Assembly (NCBI RefSeq): GCF_002863225.1
Contig: NZ_PKEK01000076.1
Coordinates: 1 to 46,786, forward strand
Direction: 5' to 3'
Origin: Mycobacterium sp.
Lineage (GTDB): Bacteria > Actinomycetota > Actinomycetes > Mycobacteriales > Mycobacteriaceae
Length of the DNA stretch: 46,786 nucleotides
The translations under genes were made by a program, and so were the position numbers. Within the stretch, counting starts at the first letter, position 1, and every line of letters starts with the position of its first letter. Below the pieces are notes generated by a model. It worked only from the letters and a program-made list of their open reading frames with translations, did no database searches and had not been told where the DNA came from. Below are positions 15,763 through 24,623 of the stretch, in pieces.

Positions 15763-17087
15763 ATATCCGACGGGCAGAGCGGCTTGGTCGGTTGCTTGGG
15801 GTGTCCCAGTTCGGTAGCTGCCGGCGGCGGGGAAGCCGGTGGCGGCGTAGCCGGCGGTGGCGACGGAGCGGGTGCGGGGTGCGGCGCGGCGGCCGGCGAC
15901 GGCGGCGGTGCCACCGGTGGCGCGGGCGCCGGTGGAGGCGGTGGCGGGGGTGCCGGTGGAGGCGGTGCCGGTGCGGGGTGCGGCGCGGTGGCCGCCGGTT
16001 GTGGTGCAGGCGCCGGGGGTGGGGCTGACGACGGCGCCGGGTCCGAGTGAGCTGCGGATGGCGCCGCCGGCGCGGCAGCGGCCGGTTCACTGGTTGGTGG
16101 CTGCTCGCCGGCGGTTGCGGGGCTCATACCGGCGAACTGACTCAAGCTGGTCAACGCCGACAGCAGCCCTGACGAGCTGCCCGAAGATCCGGCACCGCTG
16201 CCCAACCCCGACATTGCCCCGGCCCCTGACGAGCTGGGTGCAGCACCGGGCAACGGGACGCTTTGGGGACGAGGTTGGTACGCGGTTTGCTCGCGGTGCT
16301 GCGGAGGCGGCGGCGCTGTCTGCTGCAGTGGCGGTGGCTGCTGCTGGGGTGGCGGTGTTGCCGCCCGGGGAGACTGTGTCGGGTTTGTCTGCGGCTGACT
16401 GTCGGTGGTGTGGCGGTCAATCTGGTGGGCGATGATTCGCGGCCGCGGCGGCGGGATTGGCCGCGGTGCGGGCGGCTTGGCGACGGTCGATAAGGCTGAG
16501 GCCGGGACGGTCGACGTCGCGGGATCGTTCGTGGTCATTAATGCCGGTGCGGCGCGGAACGCGCCGCCGCCGTTCACATGATCCGGTGTGCTGTTGCCGC
16601 TGTCGGCGGCGCGCTGGGCGGCCGCCTGCTGGGCGGCGCCGGAGTCGGCGACCGTGTGCGCCGACTGCGTTTGATGGTGGGCGATGATGCTCAGAATCGC
16701 GGCCTGACCCTCGGGCGAATCAGGGTCGGGTACGGCGTCGATTTTGCGGGCTTCGGCGCGAGAGTTCGACGAGATGTCCCGTGCTCCTCGACGGTTGATC
16801 GCGGCGCTGGTGTCGGCGACGTCTGCGCATACTTGCGCGGTGTGCGCCGTCGCTGTGATCGGTCGGTGATCGTGGGCAGTCGCGGCCGCGTATGGCGTCT
16901 CGACAGCGGTCGAAAATTGAAGTGCTTGGACATCGCTGCGGGTGTCGCGAATGTGCCCGGCGAGTTGGCGCGCAGAGCCGACGATGTCGCGGAATCCGTC
17001 GCCGCTGGCAGGGCTGGAGCCGTACAGATCGTAGTAACGCTGATGCTGCTGTTGAGACTCGTCTATGAGTTGATCGATCGCTGACAT
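15759..17087 (-). CDS. Pro/Ala-rich protein B, paralogue of protein A
   Basis: The 442-aa protein (ATG 17087 after GGAGGAGGGCGG) has a helical head with IDQLIDESQQQHQRYYDLYG, FRDIVGSARQLAGHIRD and SPEGQAAILSIIAHHQ, closely matching protein A (10495-11847). A Pro/Gln/Ala-rich middle follows, then a Gly/Ser patch and a very Pro-rich tail; the C-terminal repeats of protein A are absent. It leads the sdp operon. Two copies flanking the toxin genes suggest a structural or export role, but the family is not one I can name. An in-frame upstream start would add 38 less plausible residues. Confidence 0.65.
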   Translation of the reverse strand: MSAIDQLIDESQQQHQRYYDLYGSSPASGDGFRDIVGSARQLAGHIRDTRSDVQALQFSTAVETPYAAATAHDHRPITATAHTAQVCADVADTSAAINRRGARDISSNSRAEARKIDAVPDPDSPEGQAAILSIIAHHQTQSAHTVADSGAAQQAAAQRAADSGNSTPDHVNGGGAFRAAPALMTTNDPATSTVPASALSTVAKPPAPRPIPPPRPRIIAHQIDRHTTDSQPQTNPTQSPRAATPPPQQQPPPLQQTAPPPPQHREQTAYQPRPQSVPLPGAAPSSSGAGAMSGLGSGAGSSGSSSGLLSALTSLSQFAGMSPATAGEQPPTSEPAAAAPAAPSAAHSDPAPSSAPPPAPAPQPAATAPHPAPAPPPPAPPPPPPPAPAPPVAPPPSPAAAPHPAPAPSPPPATPPPASPPPAATELGHPKQPTKPLCPSDM

Positions 17088-17277
17088 TGGCCGCCCTCCT
17101 CCCGGTGCTGGACCTGCCCGGTTCGGAGCCGGATTGCGATCAACATACCGCGCATAATGATCGCTGAGTGACGCAGATTTTCGGCCAGATTCGGGGCTCA
17201 CATCAGAGTCAAATCAGGTGCCTAGAAGGGAAAGAAAGTCGCGCGGTTCCAGGTGTGCGGCGGCGGTTCCGGCCGAT

Positions 17278-17976
17278 CTACGGGGTGCCCCGGCGGCGGC
17301 GACGCTGGCGGACCCGCCGCGTGTAGGGCCACGTTGGGCATGGAGGAAACTCGCCCGCCGGGCTGAGCGACGCTGAGGGCTGAACTGTGTCTTCGGGCGA
17401 GGGGGCGGCTGTAGGGGCTGGAGCCGTCGACGGTCTCAGGTCGACCGCCGCATCTACTGGCGGCGCGGCGAACGTCGGAGCCTTGGGAGCGGCAGCCGTT
17501 GTGGGGACTGCGGTGGCCGTCTCGTGCGGGGCGGGTGGCGGCGCAGCTGTCACGGCCCCGACGGGCTGTGTTGACCGCGCAGGCCTCGTGTCCGTCGGTG
17601 TGCTGGCATGATCGACGATCTCATCGACAAGTGCGGCGGCCGAGGCAACAAGGCGGTCGAACTGCTGCCCATCGGTTGCCGCCGAGGGCGCATCACCGGG
17701 TCGTTCGTGACGCGGCACAGCTGGCCGCTGTGGCGAAAGCGCCAGTGATTCAGCACCTTCCCGCTGGGGCGCCGGGCGTGGGGGCACACTCGGGTTCGGG
17801 TTGGCGGGCACGCCGTAGCCAGACGTGTGCGGCGGCCTGGGTGGTCGGCCCAGCTGGGGCATCGGGCCGTAGCTGCGGTCGCCGGGGGTGGGAATCCAAC
17901 CGGGAAAAGTCTCCAGCGATTGGCGCGAGCTGCGCCGTAGCTGGCGCCGGGCGGCCAGGCGGCTGATCAGTCCCAC
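17278..17976 (-). CDS. Pro/Ala-rich protein of unknown function
   Basis: The 232-aa protein starts at GTG 17976, nine bases after the preceding HTH gene. It has a basic start (GLISRLAARRQLRRSSR), a Pro-rich first half, one short helical segment (FDRLVASAAALVDEIVDHA, about 105-123), an Ala/Pro/Thr-rich linker and a strongly basic C-terminus (RRVRQRRRRR). The basic ends suggest nucleic-acid or membrane contact. It is probably the last gene of the tap-tpg transcription unit. I do not recognise the family. Confidence 0.5.
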   Translation of the reverse strand: MGLISRLAARRQLRRSSRQSLETFPGWIPTPGDRSYGPMPQLGRPPRPPHTSGYGVPANPNPSVPPRPAPQREGAESLALSPQRPAVPRHERPGDAPSAATDGQQFDRLVASAAALVDEIVDHASTPTDTRPARSTQPVGAVTAAPPPAPHETATAVPTTAAAPKAPTFAAPPVDAAVDLRPSTAPAPTAAPSPEDTVQPSASLSPAGEFPPCPTWPYTRRVRQRRRRRGTP

Positions 17977-17985
17977 CGGCAGAGC

Positions 17986-18654
17986 CTATCCAGCGCCGGC
18001 ACGATGAAGCCTCAATGTGCCAGCGAGATCGTCGAGGTCGACCGCGGGAGCGTCGCCCATCCATACCTGAGTGCGGCCGACAGGTAGGCGTTCCACTGCT
18101 GGGTGCACACGCCATCCACGCTGGCGGACCATCACCGCGTGCGCCAGCACTTGGGCATGAAACTGAGTGGGGACACGCGTGGCGGCCACCATGGCGCCGC
18201 GGCGCAGCAGTTCTGTCAGAGCACGTTTGCTGCCGTTGGTGATGGCCACTTGCAGCCAGGGACGGCCGCGGATCGCGATGATCACCACGGTGTGTTGGTC
18301 GAGCCACCGACGCTGGCGCCACGCGGTCAAGATGGCCGTGTCGTCGTCGATGGAAGCCAGGGCCGCAAGCGCGTGCTCGTAGCGTTGCCGGTTTCGTAGT
18401 TCCACTTCGGCTGGGCCGCATCGGAGTTGGACCAGACGCGCCTTCGGTATGACCATTCGGTGACCCGATGGCGGGCGAGCAGTGATCCAGCGCCGCACCG
18501 TCGATGGTGAGACGCCGACGTAGCGCGCGACCGCGGCGAAATCCACACCGTTGGAGGGACTGGGCCCGTAACAGTCGATGAGCATGGCGGCCAGGCGTTT
18601 GCGGCTCCAGCGGGGGGCGCGCGCCGGCCGGATCCTCGTGCGGGAGGGCTGCAT
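17986..18654 (-). CDS. HTH DNA-binding protein downstream of tpg
   Basis: The 222-aa basic protein has a homeodomain-like or MerR-like HTH near residues 35-62 (DFAAVARYVGVSPSTVRRW) and a C-terminal alpha/beta part ending in VWMGDAPAVDLDDLAGTLRL. Its ATG directly follows the TAA of the Tpg-like gene, so the two are co-translated. The S-P-S/G-T-V-R-R-W recognition helix is nearly the same as in the Tpg-like protein, suggesting related DNA targets. It may be a second terminal-protein-like factor or a regulator of the unit. Confidence 0.6.
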   Translation of the reverse strand: MQPSRTRIRPARAPRWSRKRLAAMLIDCYGPSPSNGVDFAAVARYVGVSPSTVRRWITARPPSGHRMVIPKARLVQLRCGPAEVELRNRQRYEHALAALASIDDDTAILTAWRQRRWLDQHTVVIIAIRGRPWLQVAITNGSKRALTELLRRGAMVAATRVPTQFHAQVLAHAVMVRQRGWRVHPAVERLPVGRTQVWMGDAPAVDLDDLAGTLRLHRAGAG

Positions 18655-19371
18655 TTAGGGGTTACCGAAGCCGAAGTCGTCGATGGTGACGAAGTCCCAG
18701 CCGGCGACGTAATTGGTGTCCAGAAAGCTTTTCATCCATTCACGGACGCCGGCGTCTCCGTTTTCTTCGTAGGCCGCAAGCAGGGCGCCGACGTCGTCGG
18801 GGTTGATGTCGACAGCGACTCGGCGATCGCGCGCGTAGCCCTGGCTGTAGCCGCCCACGCCTTGTTGGCCGCTGATCCAGAGCTTGCTGCCAGTGCGCAG
18901 GGCCCGTGCGCCGGCGACACTGGTTCGGAAGTCTTTGGTGGCGTTGCGGCGACCGCGCTTGGTGCTGCTGGCCCGGCGTGCCGCGGTGCGGATGCGTGAG
19001 AGTGTCTGCGCGGCTGGCTGCTGGGTTCCTGCGGCCCAGCGCCGCACGGTGCCCGGTGAGACGCCGAGGCGTTTGGCGGCGTCAGCGGCGTTGACAGCGC
19101 CGCCTCGAGGTCCGCGGCCGAACGCGGCCTGCAGCATGCCCCGCACATCGTCGCCCTTACTGGAGTCGGCGTCTTTGCGCCCGGATAGTCGTTGAAAGAC
19201 CGTGTTGGTCAGGGACTTGCGGGCCTGCCGAAGCGCTTGGCGGACTGACGTTTTCGACGCTCCAAGGCCGCGTGCAGCGCGGTCGACGTCAACGTCGCCG
19301 TCGCTGACTGATCCGTACTCGCTGAGATCGTCGGCGGTGATGGGGTTGCGGCGACGGGCTCTGCGCGCCAT
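18655..19371 (-). CDS. tpg-like: Terminal-protein-like (Tpg) DNA-binding protein
   Basis: The 238-aa protein has two HTH-like regions. One lies near residues 30-52; the clearer one is near 93-112 (AADAAKRLGVSPGTVRRW). A basic linker follows, then a domain with RVAVDINPDDVGALLAAYEE, a GDAGVREWM helix and an aromatic/acidic C-terminus (FVTIDDFGF). Streptomyces Tpg proteins have the same order: HTH, basic segment, and a beta-rich domain with a short acidic-aromatic end. Tpg is the protein covalently bound to telomere 5' ends of linear replicons. The start overlaps the tap stop (TGATG). The assignment rests on architecture and the tap neighbour. Confidence 0.6.
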   Translation of the reverse strand: MARRARRRNPITADDLSEYGSVSDGDVDVDRAARGLGASKTSVRQALRQARKSLTNTVFQRLSGRKDADSSKGDDVRGMLQAAFGRGPRGGAVNAADAAKRLGVSPGTVRRWAAGTQQPAAQTLSRIRTAARRASSTKRGRRNATKDFRTSVAGARALRTGSKLWISGQQGVGGYSQGYARDRRVAVDINPDDVGALLAAYEENGDAGVREWMKSFLDTNYVAGWDFVTIDDFGFGNP

Positions 19372-22300
19372 CAGCGACTCCTGTCTTGGTCGCTGTCGGC
19401 GAGTTTCGTGGCCCACTCGTCAGCGTCGAGCAGGTGTTGCTTGCCTCGGTAGTCATGACCGTTGAGGAATTCGACGTGCTCGGCCATTAGCGCTGATCCC
19501 TCGGGTTTGTATTGCCCGAAGCCGCGGCCCAGCGTTTTGGGATCACCGGGCCAAGCGGTGATGGGATCTGGATCGTTGGAGGCGTAGAGCACGGTGTCGG
19601 TCGACACCGCTAGTGGCCACTGACCGCGCCGTTGGCCGATTTGGTGCAGGCGGTAAACAATGTTGGCTTTGGCCTTGGCCACGATGTGGAATCGTCGTTC
19701 GGGGCTGAAGGCTGTCTTGCCTTTAAGGTGCTCGATCGAGCCGATTACACCGACCCCGTGGGTGCGGATGATCTTTGCCTGGTTGCGGGCTGCTTGAGCG
19801 TCGATGTCCTCGACGTCGAGAGTCGTGCTGGCGTCACGGAACCGCTCGTACCATCCGTTCAAGACGCGGCCGTGTCGAGGCCACACCCACGCTTCGAGGA
19901 TGCGCGGTTCGTAGCCGAGGTCGATGGCGCGCTCCAGCGTCGGTGTGCAGACCCACTTCGCGTCGGTGAACTGCCTGGCGCGCGGGTTCAACACGTACGG
20001 AATGCGCCAATCCGCCGGCTCAGGGATGTCGATCAGCCAGTAGCCCGGGGTGGCGGCATCAAAGGGCGCACCGTCGGAATAGTGGACGGGTTGGCCGATG
20101 GGAAGTTGAAGGCCGGCGATTCCCGCGACGTAGGAGCCACCACGGTCGTAGGCGTGCAGGTAGCGGCAGCGAGCCTCCTCCTCGGTGGCGGGACGTGACC
20201 AGTCGAAGTCCGCTTCGACATCACCGATGCCGAACGGAACCTCGGTGGTCGACGCAGCGAAGACCTCGTTTTTCCACTCGTCTGGCGAGAAAGCTTTGGT
20301 GCGGGTTTGCAGCATCAGATCCACCGCGGTCACCCCGGCATTGATTTTCCAGGGATAGCGCAGCGCGTCGGCCAAAAGCTGGAGACGGCGCGCTATTTGA
20401 GCGGGACTGGGTTCATCGGACAGGATCGGCATCTCGTCGGCGCCGGTGTCCATGCCTGGGATGAGGGCCACCATGACGCCTCGTTTTTCGCCGCGGGTGT
20501 CCTCGCGGTAGATCCGCGTCCAGGTGCCTAGCCGTTGCGCGTTGGGGTCCTCTCCTGCACCGCCGAGGCTCCATCCTTCGGCCACGGCGAGCGTGACGAA
20601 GTCGAGCCCTTGGGTGAGTTGGCGCAGGGATTTGGTGCGATCGCGTCGGCTGATGGCCTCGATGTCGATACCGAAGGCCGTGCACGCCTGCCCGGTGATC
20701 CAGATCTGTGCTTGTTCGGCGTATGTCGCTGAGAGGTGGTAGCCGATGTTGTGGGCGTAGGCCAGCTCGGCGACCTGGCCTACGTGGGTAACGGCTGTAG
20801 CGGGCTGGATGTGGGTTCCGTCGGGTAGCCACAACCCGTCGGTGTGCAAGACCGCGGCGGGAATCCCCGCGCTACCTGCTGTCGACCTCGTTTTCCGGAC
20901 CGCATTTGTGCCCGCCCGGGGCCTTTCGCGCGGCGTTGAAGGCGCAGCCGAATCGGCTAGCTGTGCCGACCCTTCGGGCTGCGGTTCGACGGCCGTGAGG
21001 GCGGGCTTGGAGCCATCGGCGGGCGCGCCGCTCTGTGGCGTGTTCTGCGCCGGGGTGCGCACTGCGAGTGCTTGGGTCAATGCAGTGGCGACACCGACGC
21101 CGTCTTGTGCCTGAAGAATCTCCAGGATCAGCTCAGTGGACAGCTCGGCGCGCCGGGTGACCATCAGCCGACCGAGCCGAGAATGGGTGTCGGACAGATC
21201 GATTCGAGCATTTGACGCCTGGTCGCGACCGGGAAAGTAGATCATGGCTGCTCTATCGGCGTAGACCGGCCACACCCGATATTCCCGCGCTATCCGGGTC
21301 GCGGCGCGCCGGCCACGGTAGCGCACTCGGGCGGCGATCGAGGCCGCCCACGCAGGCTGATAGTGGTGGCGGCAGGTGGGATCACTCCACGGCTGCGGAT
21401 CAGCAAGTGCGGACAGGTAGTCCGCGGCTGCAGTGTCGATCAGCCACCGCATCGCGGGGTCATCGGCGAAGTCCTTGCGGGCGGCACGCACGCGCGTGGC
21501 CCAAGCTTCCAGTACTCGGCTTTGTTGAGGCCATACGACGGCGCTGTCGATCGTCAAGTCGTCGATCGACAGTCCCGCTCCCCCGTCACGGACGTCGGCG
21601 GTCAGACCCGCAAGGTCTTCGGTGGTCACCCACGCTTGGACGGCGTCACCGGTACTCATCTGCGGATGGGGCGGGGGAAGCATCAGCGGTGCTTGCAGGC
21701 TGCTGGCCGGCGGAAGTGTTGCGCGCCAAAGACCGAACGGTCGCTTGGATTCGTGAGCGGGGCGGGCCGCGGAGTCGCCTTCGAGAAGTTGTGGCGCGCC
21801 GTGTCCGAACGTCAGCGTTCCCGCGCCGGCCAGTTCGGGGCATTCCTGCTCGAGCCACACCAAGTCTTCGGAGCGATCGAGCTCGGCCTCCACTTCGGGG
21901 ACAGGAGCACACCACGGCGGCTGGATCCGTACGTCGGGCACTGCATGTGCCGGCAGTATTCCTGGCTCGGCGACCACGGCCCCCCGGCGACCGTCGCGGG
22001 CTCGCATGAGGCGGTCCTGGATGGTCGCTGCGGACTCGGCCCCGCTAGCGCCGGGCAGGACGTCGAATGCGGCGATCCAGCGCTGCAACCGCCGACCGAG
22101 TTCGGTCACATCGTGAGTCCCGTGGCCAGCTCCGCCACCCAGCCACGGATGCCGTTCGGCGACGATTTCAGCTGAAATCGATTGTCCGCCAACCATCTTC
22201 TTCAGGATGACAGATCGCGTCGCGGCGGGGCGAAGATCCCAGCCTTGCCCGATCAGCGGTGCCAGGACCTGACCGAGTTGCTCCGTGCGGGCAGCATCGA

Positions 22301-22526
22301 CGCCATCTAGGGCCGGGCCGAGCAGCAGATCGCAGCCAGCGCCCACTATCCAGATCCGCGGAGCTGAGTCCTCGCTGCCGTCGGCAGTCGTCGACCTACT
22401 GAACAGGCGTCGCGTGTGTGCCCACTCGATCAGTTTCGCCAACTTGTCCACCGCGTCGACCGGACCCGAAAGCCGCTCGCCCGCCGTGGTAAACGAGCCC
22501 TCGCCGGCAATGATCAACGCGCTCAT
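19371..22526 (-). CDS. tap: Telomere-associated protein Tap homologue
   Basis: The 1051-aa protein has an N-terminal part (1-480), a Ser/Pro linker (490-550) and a C-terminal domain. The C-terminal domain has WLPDGTHIQPATAVTHVGQV, QIWITGQAC, PGYWLIDIP, LEAWVW and WYERFRDA, a segment order I associate with Tap of actinobacterial linear replicons. Tap binds telomere 3' overhangs and recruits the terminal protein. Sequence features resemble a family-B polymerase palm: D794-x4-Y, K918-x7-G, and S-T-D977-T. Whether it polymerises is inference. It overlaps the upstream HTH gene by 4 bp and the tpg-like gene by 1 bp. Confidence 0.7.
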   Translation of the reverse strand: MSALIIAGEGSFTTAGERLSGPVDAVDKLAKLIEWAHTRRLFSRSTTADGSEDSAPRIWIVGAGCDLLLGPALDGVDAARTEQLGQVLAPLIGQGWDLRPAATRSVILKKMVGGQSISAEIVAERHPWLGGGAGHGTHDVTELGRRLQRWIAAFDVLPGASGAESAATIQDRLMRARDGRRGAVVAEPGILPAHAVPDVRIQPPWCAPVPEVEAELDRSEDLVWLEQECPELAGAGTLTFGHGAPQLLEGDSAARPAHESKRPFGLWRATLPPASSLQAPLMLPPPHPQMSTGDAVQAWVTTEDLAGLTADVRDGGAGLSIDDLTIDSAVVWPQQSRVLEAWATRVRAARKDFADDPAMRWLIDTAAADYLSALADPQPWSDPTCRHHYQPAWAASIAARVRYRGRRAATRIAREYRVWPVYADRAAMIYFPGRDQASNARIDLSDTHSRLGRLMVTRRAELSTELILEILQAQDGVGVATALTQALAVRTPAQNTPQSGAPADGSKPALTAVEPQPEGSAQLADSAAPSTPRERPRAGTNAVRKTRSTAGSAGIPAAVLHTDGLWLPDGTHIQPATAVTHVGQVAELAYAHNIGYHLSATYAEQAQIWITGQACTAFGIDIEAISRRDRTKSLRQLTQGLDFVTLAVAEGWSLGGAGEDPNAQRLGTWTRIYREDTRGEKRGVMVALIPGMDTGADEMPILSDEPSPAQIARRLQLLADALRYPWKINAGVTAVDLMLQTRTKAFSPDEWKNEVFAASTTEVPFGIGDVEADFDWSRPATEEEARCRYLHAYDRGGSYVAGIAGLQLPIGQPVHYSDGAPFDAATPGYWLIDIPEPADWRIPYVLNPRARQFTDAKWVCTPTLERAIDLGYEPRILEAWVWPRHGRVLNGWYERFRDASTTLDVEDIDAQAARNQAKIIRTHGVGVIGSIEHLKGKTAFSPERRFHIVAKAKANIVYRLHQIGQRRGQWPLAVSTDTVLYASNDPDPITAWPGDPKTLGRGFGQYKPEGSALMAEHVEFLNGHDYRGKQHLLDADEWATKLADSDQDRSR

Positions 22527-22972
22527 GGTTGCGGGGACCGATTATGCGTGGACTGATACGAGGCGATGCGGGCGCTGGCTCCCTGTTGGCTGATTCCCAG
22601 GACAGCTCCGACTTCGGTGTATGTCGCACCCGCCGCTTTCGCCGCAGCCGCTGCCGGCCGCTCGTCGTGGCCAGCCGCTCGTAACAAGGCGGCGCGGGTC
22701 AACTGCACATCTTTGGTTTCCGGCGCAGTAGCGCGTTCGACGGCTTTAACGAGCCGTGCCCGCTGTGCGGGAGTCACCTTGCGTCGGGCAATCCTGCGCA
22801 GCCAGACGTCGACGGCCGCTTCCAGGGATACCTCCGCCATTTTCCCTGCGAAAACTTCCGCATCTCGTTGTGCCGCAGCATGAATCAACGCTACAGAGGG
22901 GTCACCACTTGCCACGGTGTTCAGTCTCCAAACCGCTGGGTGGACATGGCTGTGAATGCTAGCGTCCGACAT
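22523..22972 (-). CDS. Small HTH protein leading the tap-tpg operon
   Basis: The 149-aa protein is helical and Ala-rich with a C-terminal HTH (TYTEVGAVLGISQQGASARI, about residues 115-135), like sigma-70 region 4 or homeodomain-like folds. It overlaps tap by 4 bp (ATGA), so it is part of the telomere operon and may autoregulate it. ATG 22972 is chosen; a TTG at 22984 is possible. The SOS-box-like palindrome lies 109 bp upstream of its start. Confidence 0.65.
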   Translation of the reverse strand: MSDASIHSHVHPAVWRLNTVASGDPSVALIHAAAQRDAEVFAGKMAEVSLEAAVDVWLRRIARRKVTPAQRARLVKAVERATAPETKDVQLTRAALLRAAGHDERPAAAAAKAAGATYTEVGAVLGISQQGASARIASYQSTHNRSPQP

Positions 22973-23080
22973 GGACACCAACAACCTCTACTTGTAGGCA
23001 CTCACAAGCAACGGTTGTGGCTCGGCGGGTTGCCGACGCGATGCGCTTCTCCAGGCCGCCGCGCAACCAAGAGGGCTCTT

Positions 23081-23096
23081 TCGAACATATATTCGA
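23081..23096. promoter_or_regulatory. Candidate LexA (SOS) box
   Basis: TCGAACATATATTCGA matches the mycobacterial LexA box TCGAAC-N4-GTTCGA at 11 of 12 fixed positions. It lies between divergent genes, 109 bp from the start of the tap operon and 68 bp from the zinc-ribbon gene. Whether LexA controls either is inference. Confidence 0.5.
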
Positions 23097-23163
23097 TGCT
23101 CGTGCGACACTCACGATGTAGCGCCAAGGACGCAGGGCGGTGTTGAGGTGAAAGAGTTGGGCA

Positions 23164-23508
23164 GTGAAACGCCGTGGGGATGATTTTCCGAACAACTTCG
23201 TCGGAGATCTAGTCCAGACCGATCACGGTTGGGTGGTGGTCGAACCTACGAGCTGTCCGGCCGGACATGATTTCGTGACGGGCTGGTCAGTGAGCCAGGT
23301 CTGGTGTTCCTGCAGTTCAGTCGGCCATATGGCGTGGAGATGCTGGTGCGGACAGTCGATCTACGCGCCTCAGCAAGACCCTGACTGTTCCATCCGCGAC
23401 AAAAGTCCGGTCTCTCCGTTCGAAGACGAACAACGCCGAACTCGACGTGAAGCACGCGAGCCTCAGCCACGCTCGAAGTCACACGATTTCGGCCATGGCC
23501 GCATCTAA
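23164..23508 (+). CDS. Zinc-ribbon-like hypothetical protein
   Basis: The 114-aa protein has a Cys-rich core with CPAGHDF, WCSCSSVGHMAWRCWCG and a further Cys (CSIRD), suggesting a zinc ribbon. A basic, disordered tail (RRTRREAREPQPRSKSH) follows. Similar small Cys-rich proteins of unknown function are common in mycobacteria. The start is GTG 23164; upstream GAGGTGAAAG may serve as the ribosome site for a slightly earlier codon. Its 3' end overlaps the convergent frameshifted gene by 30 bp. No role is proposed. Confidence 0.5.
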   Translation: MKRRGDDFPNNFVGDLVQTDHGWVVVEPTSCPAGHDFVTGWSVSQVWCSCSSVGHMAWRCWCGQSIYAPQQDPDCSIRDKSPVSPFEDEQRRTRREAREPQPRSKSHDFGHGRI

Positions 23509-23908
23509 GGCCTCCCACCCCGAGTCAGACAGACGCCCTCGCCCGTCCCCGGCGACGAGCATGGCCGCAGCCACGTCGGCGACCGTGTCGCGGGCTGCGG
23601 AAAATTGATACTCGAGGTCGGGTTCGGCGACGCGCACGGACTTGGGGATATTTCCAGTCAACACCTGGCGGACGATGGCGACCAGGCTCGGGTCACCGCC
23701 GAGCAGGCCTGTGCCGCTGCCGTTGCGTGTCCTCGACGTGTAGGTGATGACACCGCGATCGGTTTTGAAGGTGATGGTGTTTGTTGTCACCAGCGGATGC
23801 ACGTCCCTTCACATCAGAGCAGTAGCCGTCGGGGTCGGCGAAACCGGCTGCGCGCACGGTGATCCCGATTCGTGACGCCTCCCCCACTATTGCATCGAGA
23901 CGTGACAC
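23479..23908 (-). pseudogene. Hypothetical protein, single-base frameshift
   Basis: One frame from GTG 23908 reads SRLDAIVGEASRIG through DPDGYCSDVK and then becomes nonsense. A second frame from 23802 reads HPLVTTNTITFKTDRGV to the stop at 23479. Removing one base of the CCC run at 23805-23807 joins them as ...SDVK-DVHPLVTTNTITF..., a coherent ~143-aa protein. I do not recognise the family; the C-terminal part has helices with ARDTVADVAAAMLVAG. If the extra base is real, a shorter 107-aa product could still start at GTG 23802, but the ribosome site there is badly spaced. Confidence 0.55.
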
Positions 23909-23963
23909 GAGGTTGAGAAAGAGGCTTTGGCGGCGCGAGCGCGACTACATGCGTACGACCGGT

Positions 23964-24623
23964 TTAGGCGGAGGGTTGACGACGCCGCCGTCCTCCGGCG
24001 ATTAGATGTCCGACGGCGGTCTCCCATGTGCGCAATTGCTTGGGCGACTCCAGCGGTTCGCAGAGTTGGCGCTCGATGTGTCTGCGAAGGATCAGTGTCC
24101 CCAAGACCATGATGAGCGGATTGAGCGCCTCCCATGTCGGATCGGCGCGCGCACTACCGCTGCTGTGGTGACGGAAGTAATCCCAATGCGATTGACCAAT
24201 GCCGAACAGCATGTCGAAGATTCGGCGGCCGGTCGGCTTGTCGTCGATGAGCAGCCGCGACAGGTAGCCGACCGCATCGGGATGCTCAGCGATCAACACC
24301 GAGATCCGCCGACTGGTGTCGGCCACCGGATCGGGTGCCGGCTGGGGCAGCGGCGCGGCCTGTTCGATGACGGCGACCAACTCGTCGTCGACCGCGGCGA
24401 TAAGTGCGGACTTAGTTCCGAAGTGGTGCTGCACCAACCCGATCGAGACGCCGGCAGCCTCGGCGACCATGCGCATCGACGATCCCTCGGGGCCGTGCAG
24501 CGCGAAGCATCGTAAGGCGGCCGCGCAGATTCGCTGACGCGTCTTACTGAGGCCGTTCACATCGGAGCGGCCGGGTCCTGCCAAAACCGGCGTCACGCTG
24601 ATCACTGTAGTTGCTTGCCGCAC
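23964..24623 (-). CDS. TetR/AcrR-family transcriptional regulator
   Basis: The 219-aa protein has a TetR-type N-terminal DNA-binding domain: TRQRICAAALRCFALHG, then MRMVAEAAGVSIGLVQHHFG and TKSALIAAVDDEL. A ~150-residue helical ligand domain of unknown specificity follows. The true start may be at a GTG about 20 codons inside the longest frame (before NGLSKTRQR), which would leave a normal TetR N-terminus. It is flanked by unrelated genes, so the regulated genes cannot be inferred. Confidence 0.85.
   Translation of the reverse strand: MRQATTVISVTPVLAGPGRSDVNGLSKTRQRICAAALRCFALHGPEGSSMRMVAEAAGVSIGLVQHHFGTKSALIAAVDDELVAVIEQAAPLPQPAPDPVADTSRRISVLIAEHPDAVGYLSRLLIDDKPTGRRIFDMLFGIGQSHWDYFRHHSSGSARADPTWEALNPLIMVLGTLILRRHIERQLCEPLESPKQLRTWETAVGHLIAGGRRRRQPSA

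Noticed and set aside
15840..16050. GC-rich repetitive DNA resembling a tandem repeat
   Set aside because: It is explained by Pro/Ala-rich codons of the Pro-rich protein B tail and lacks a fixed period.
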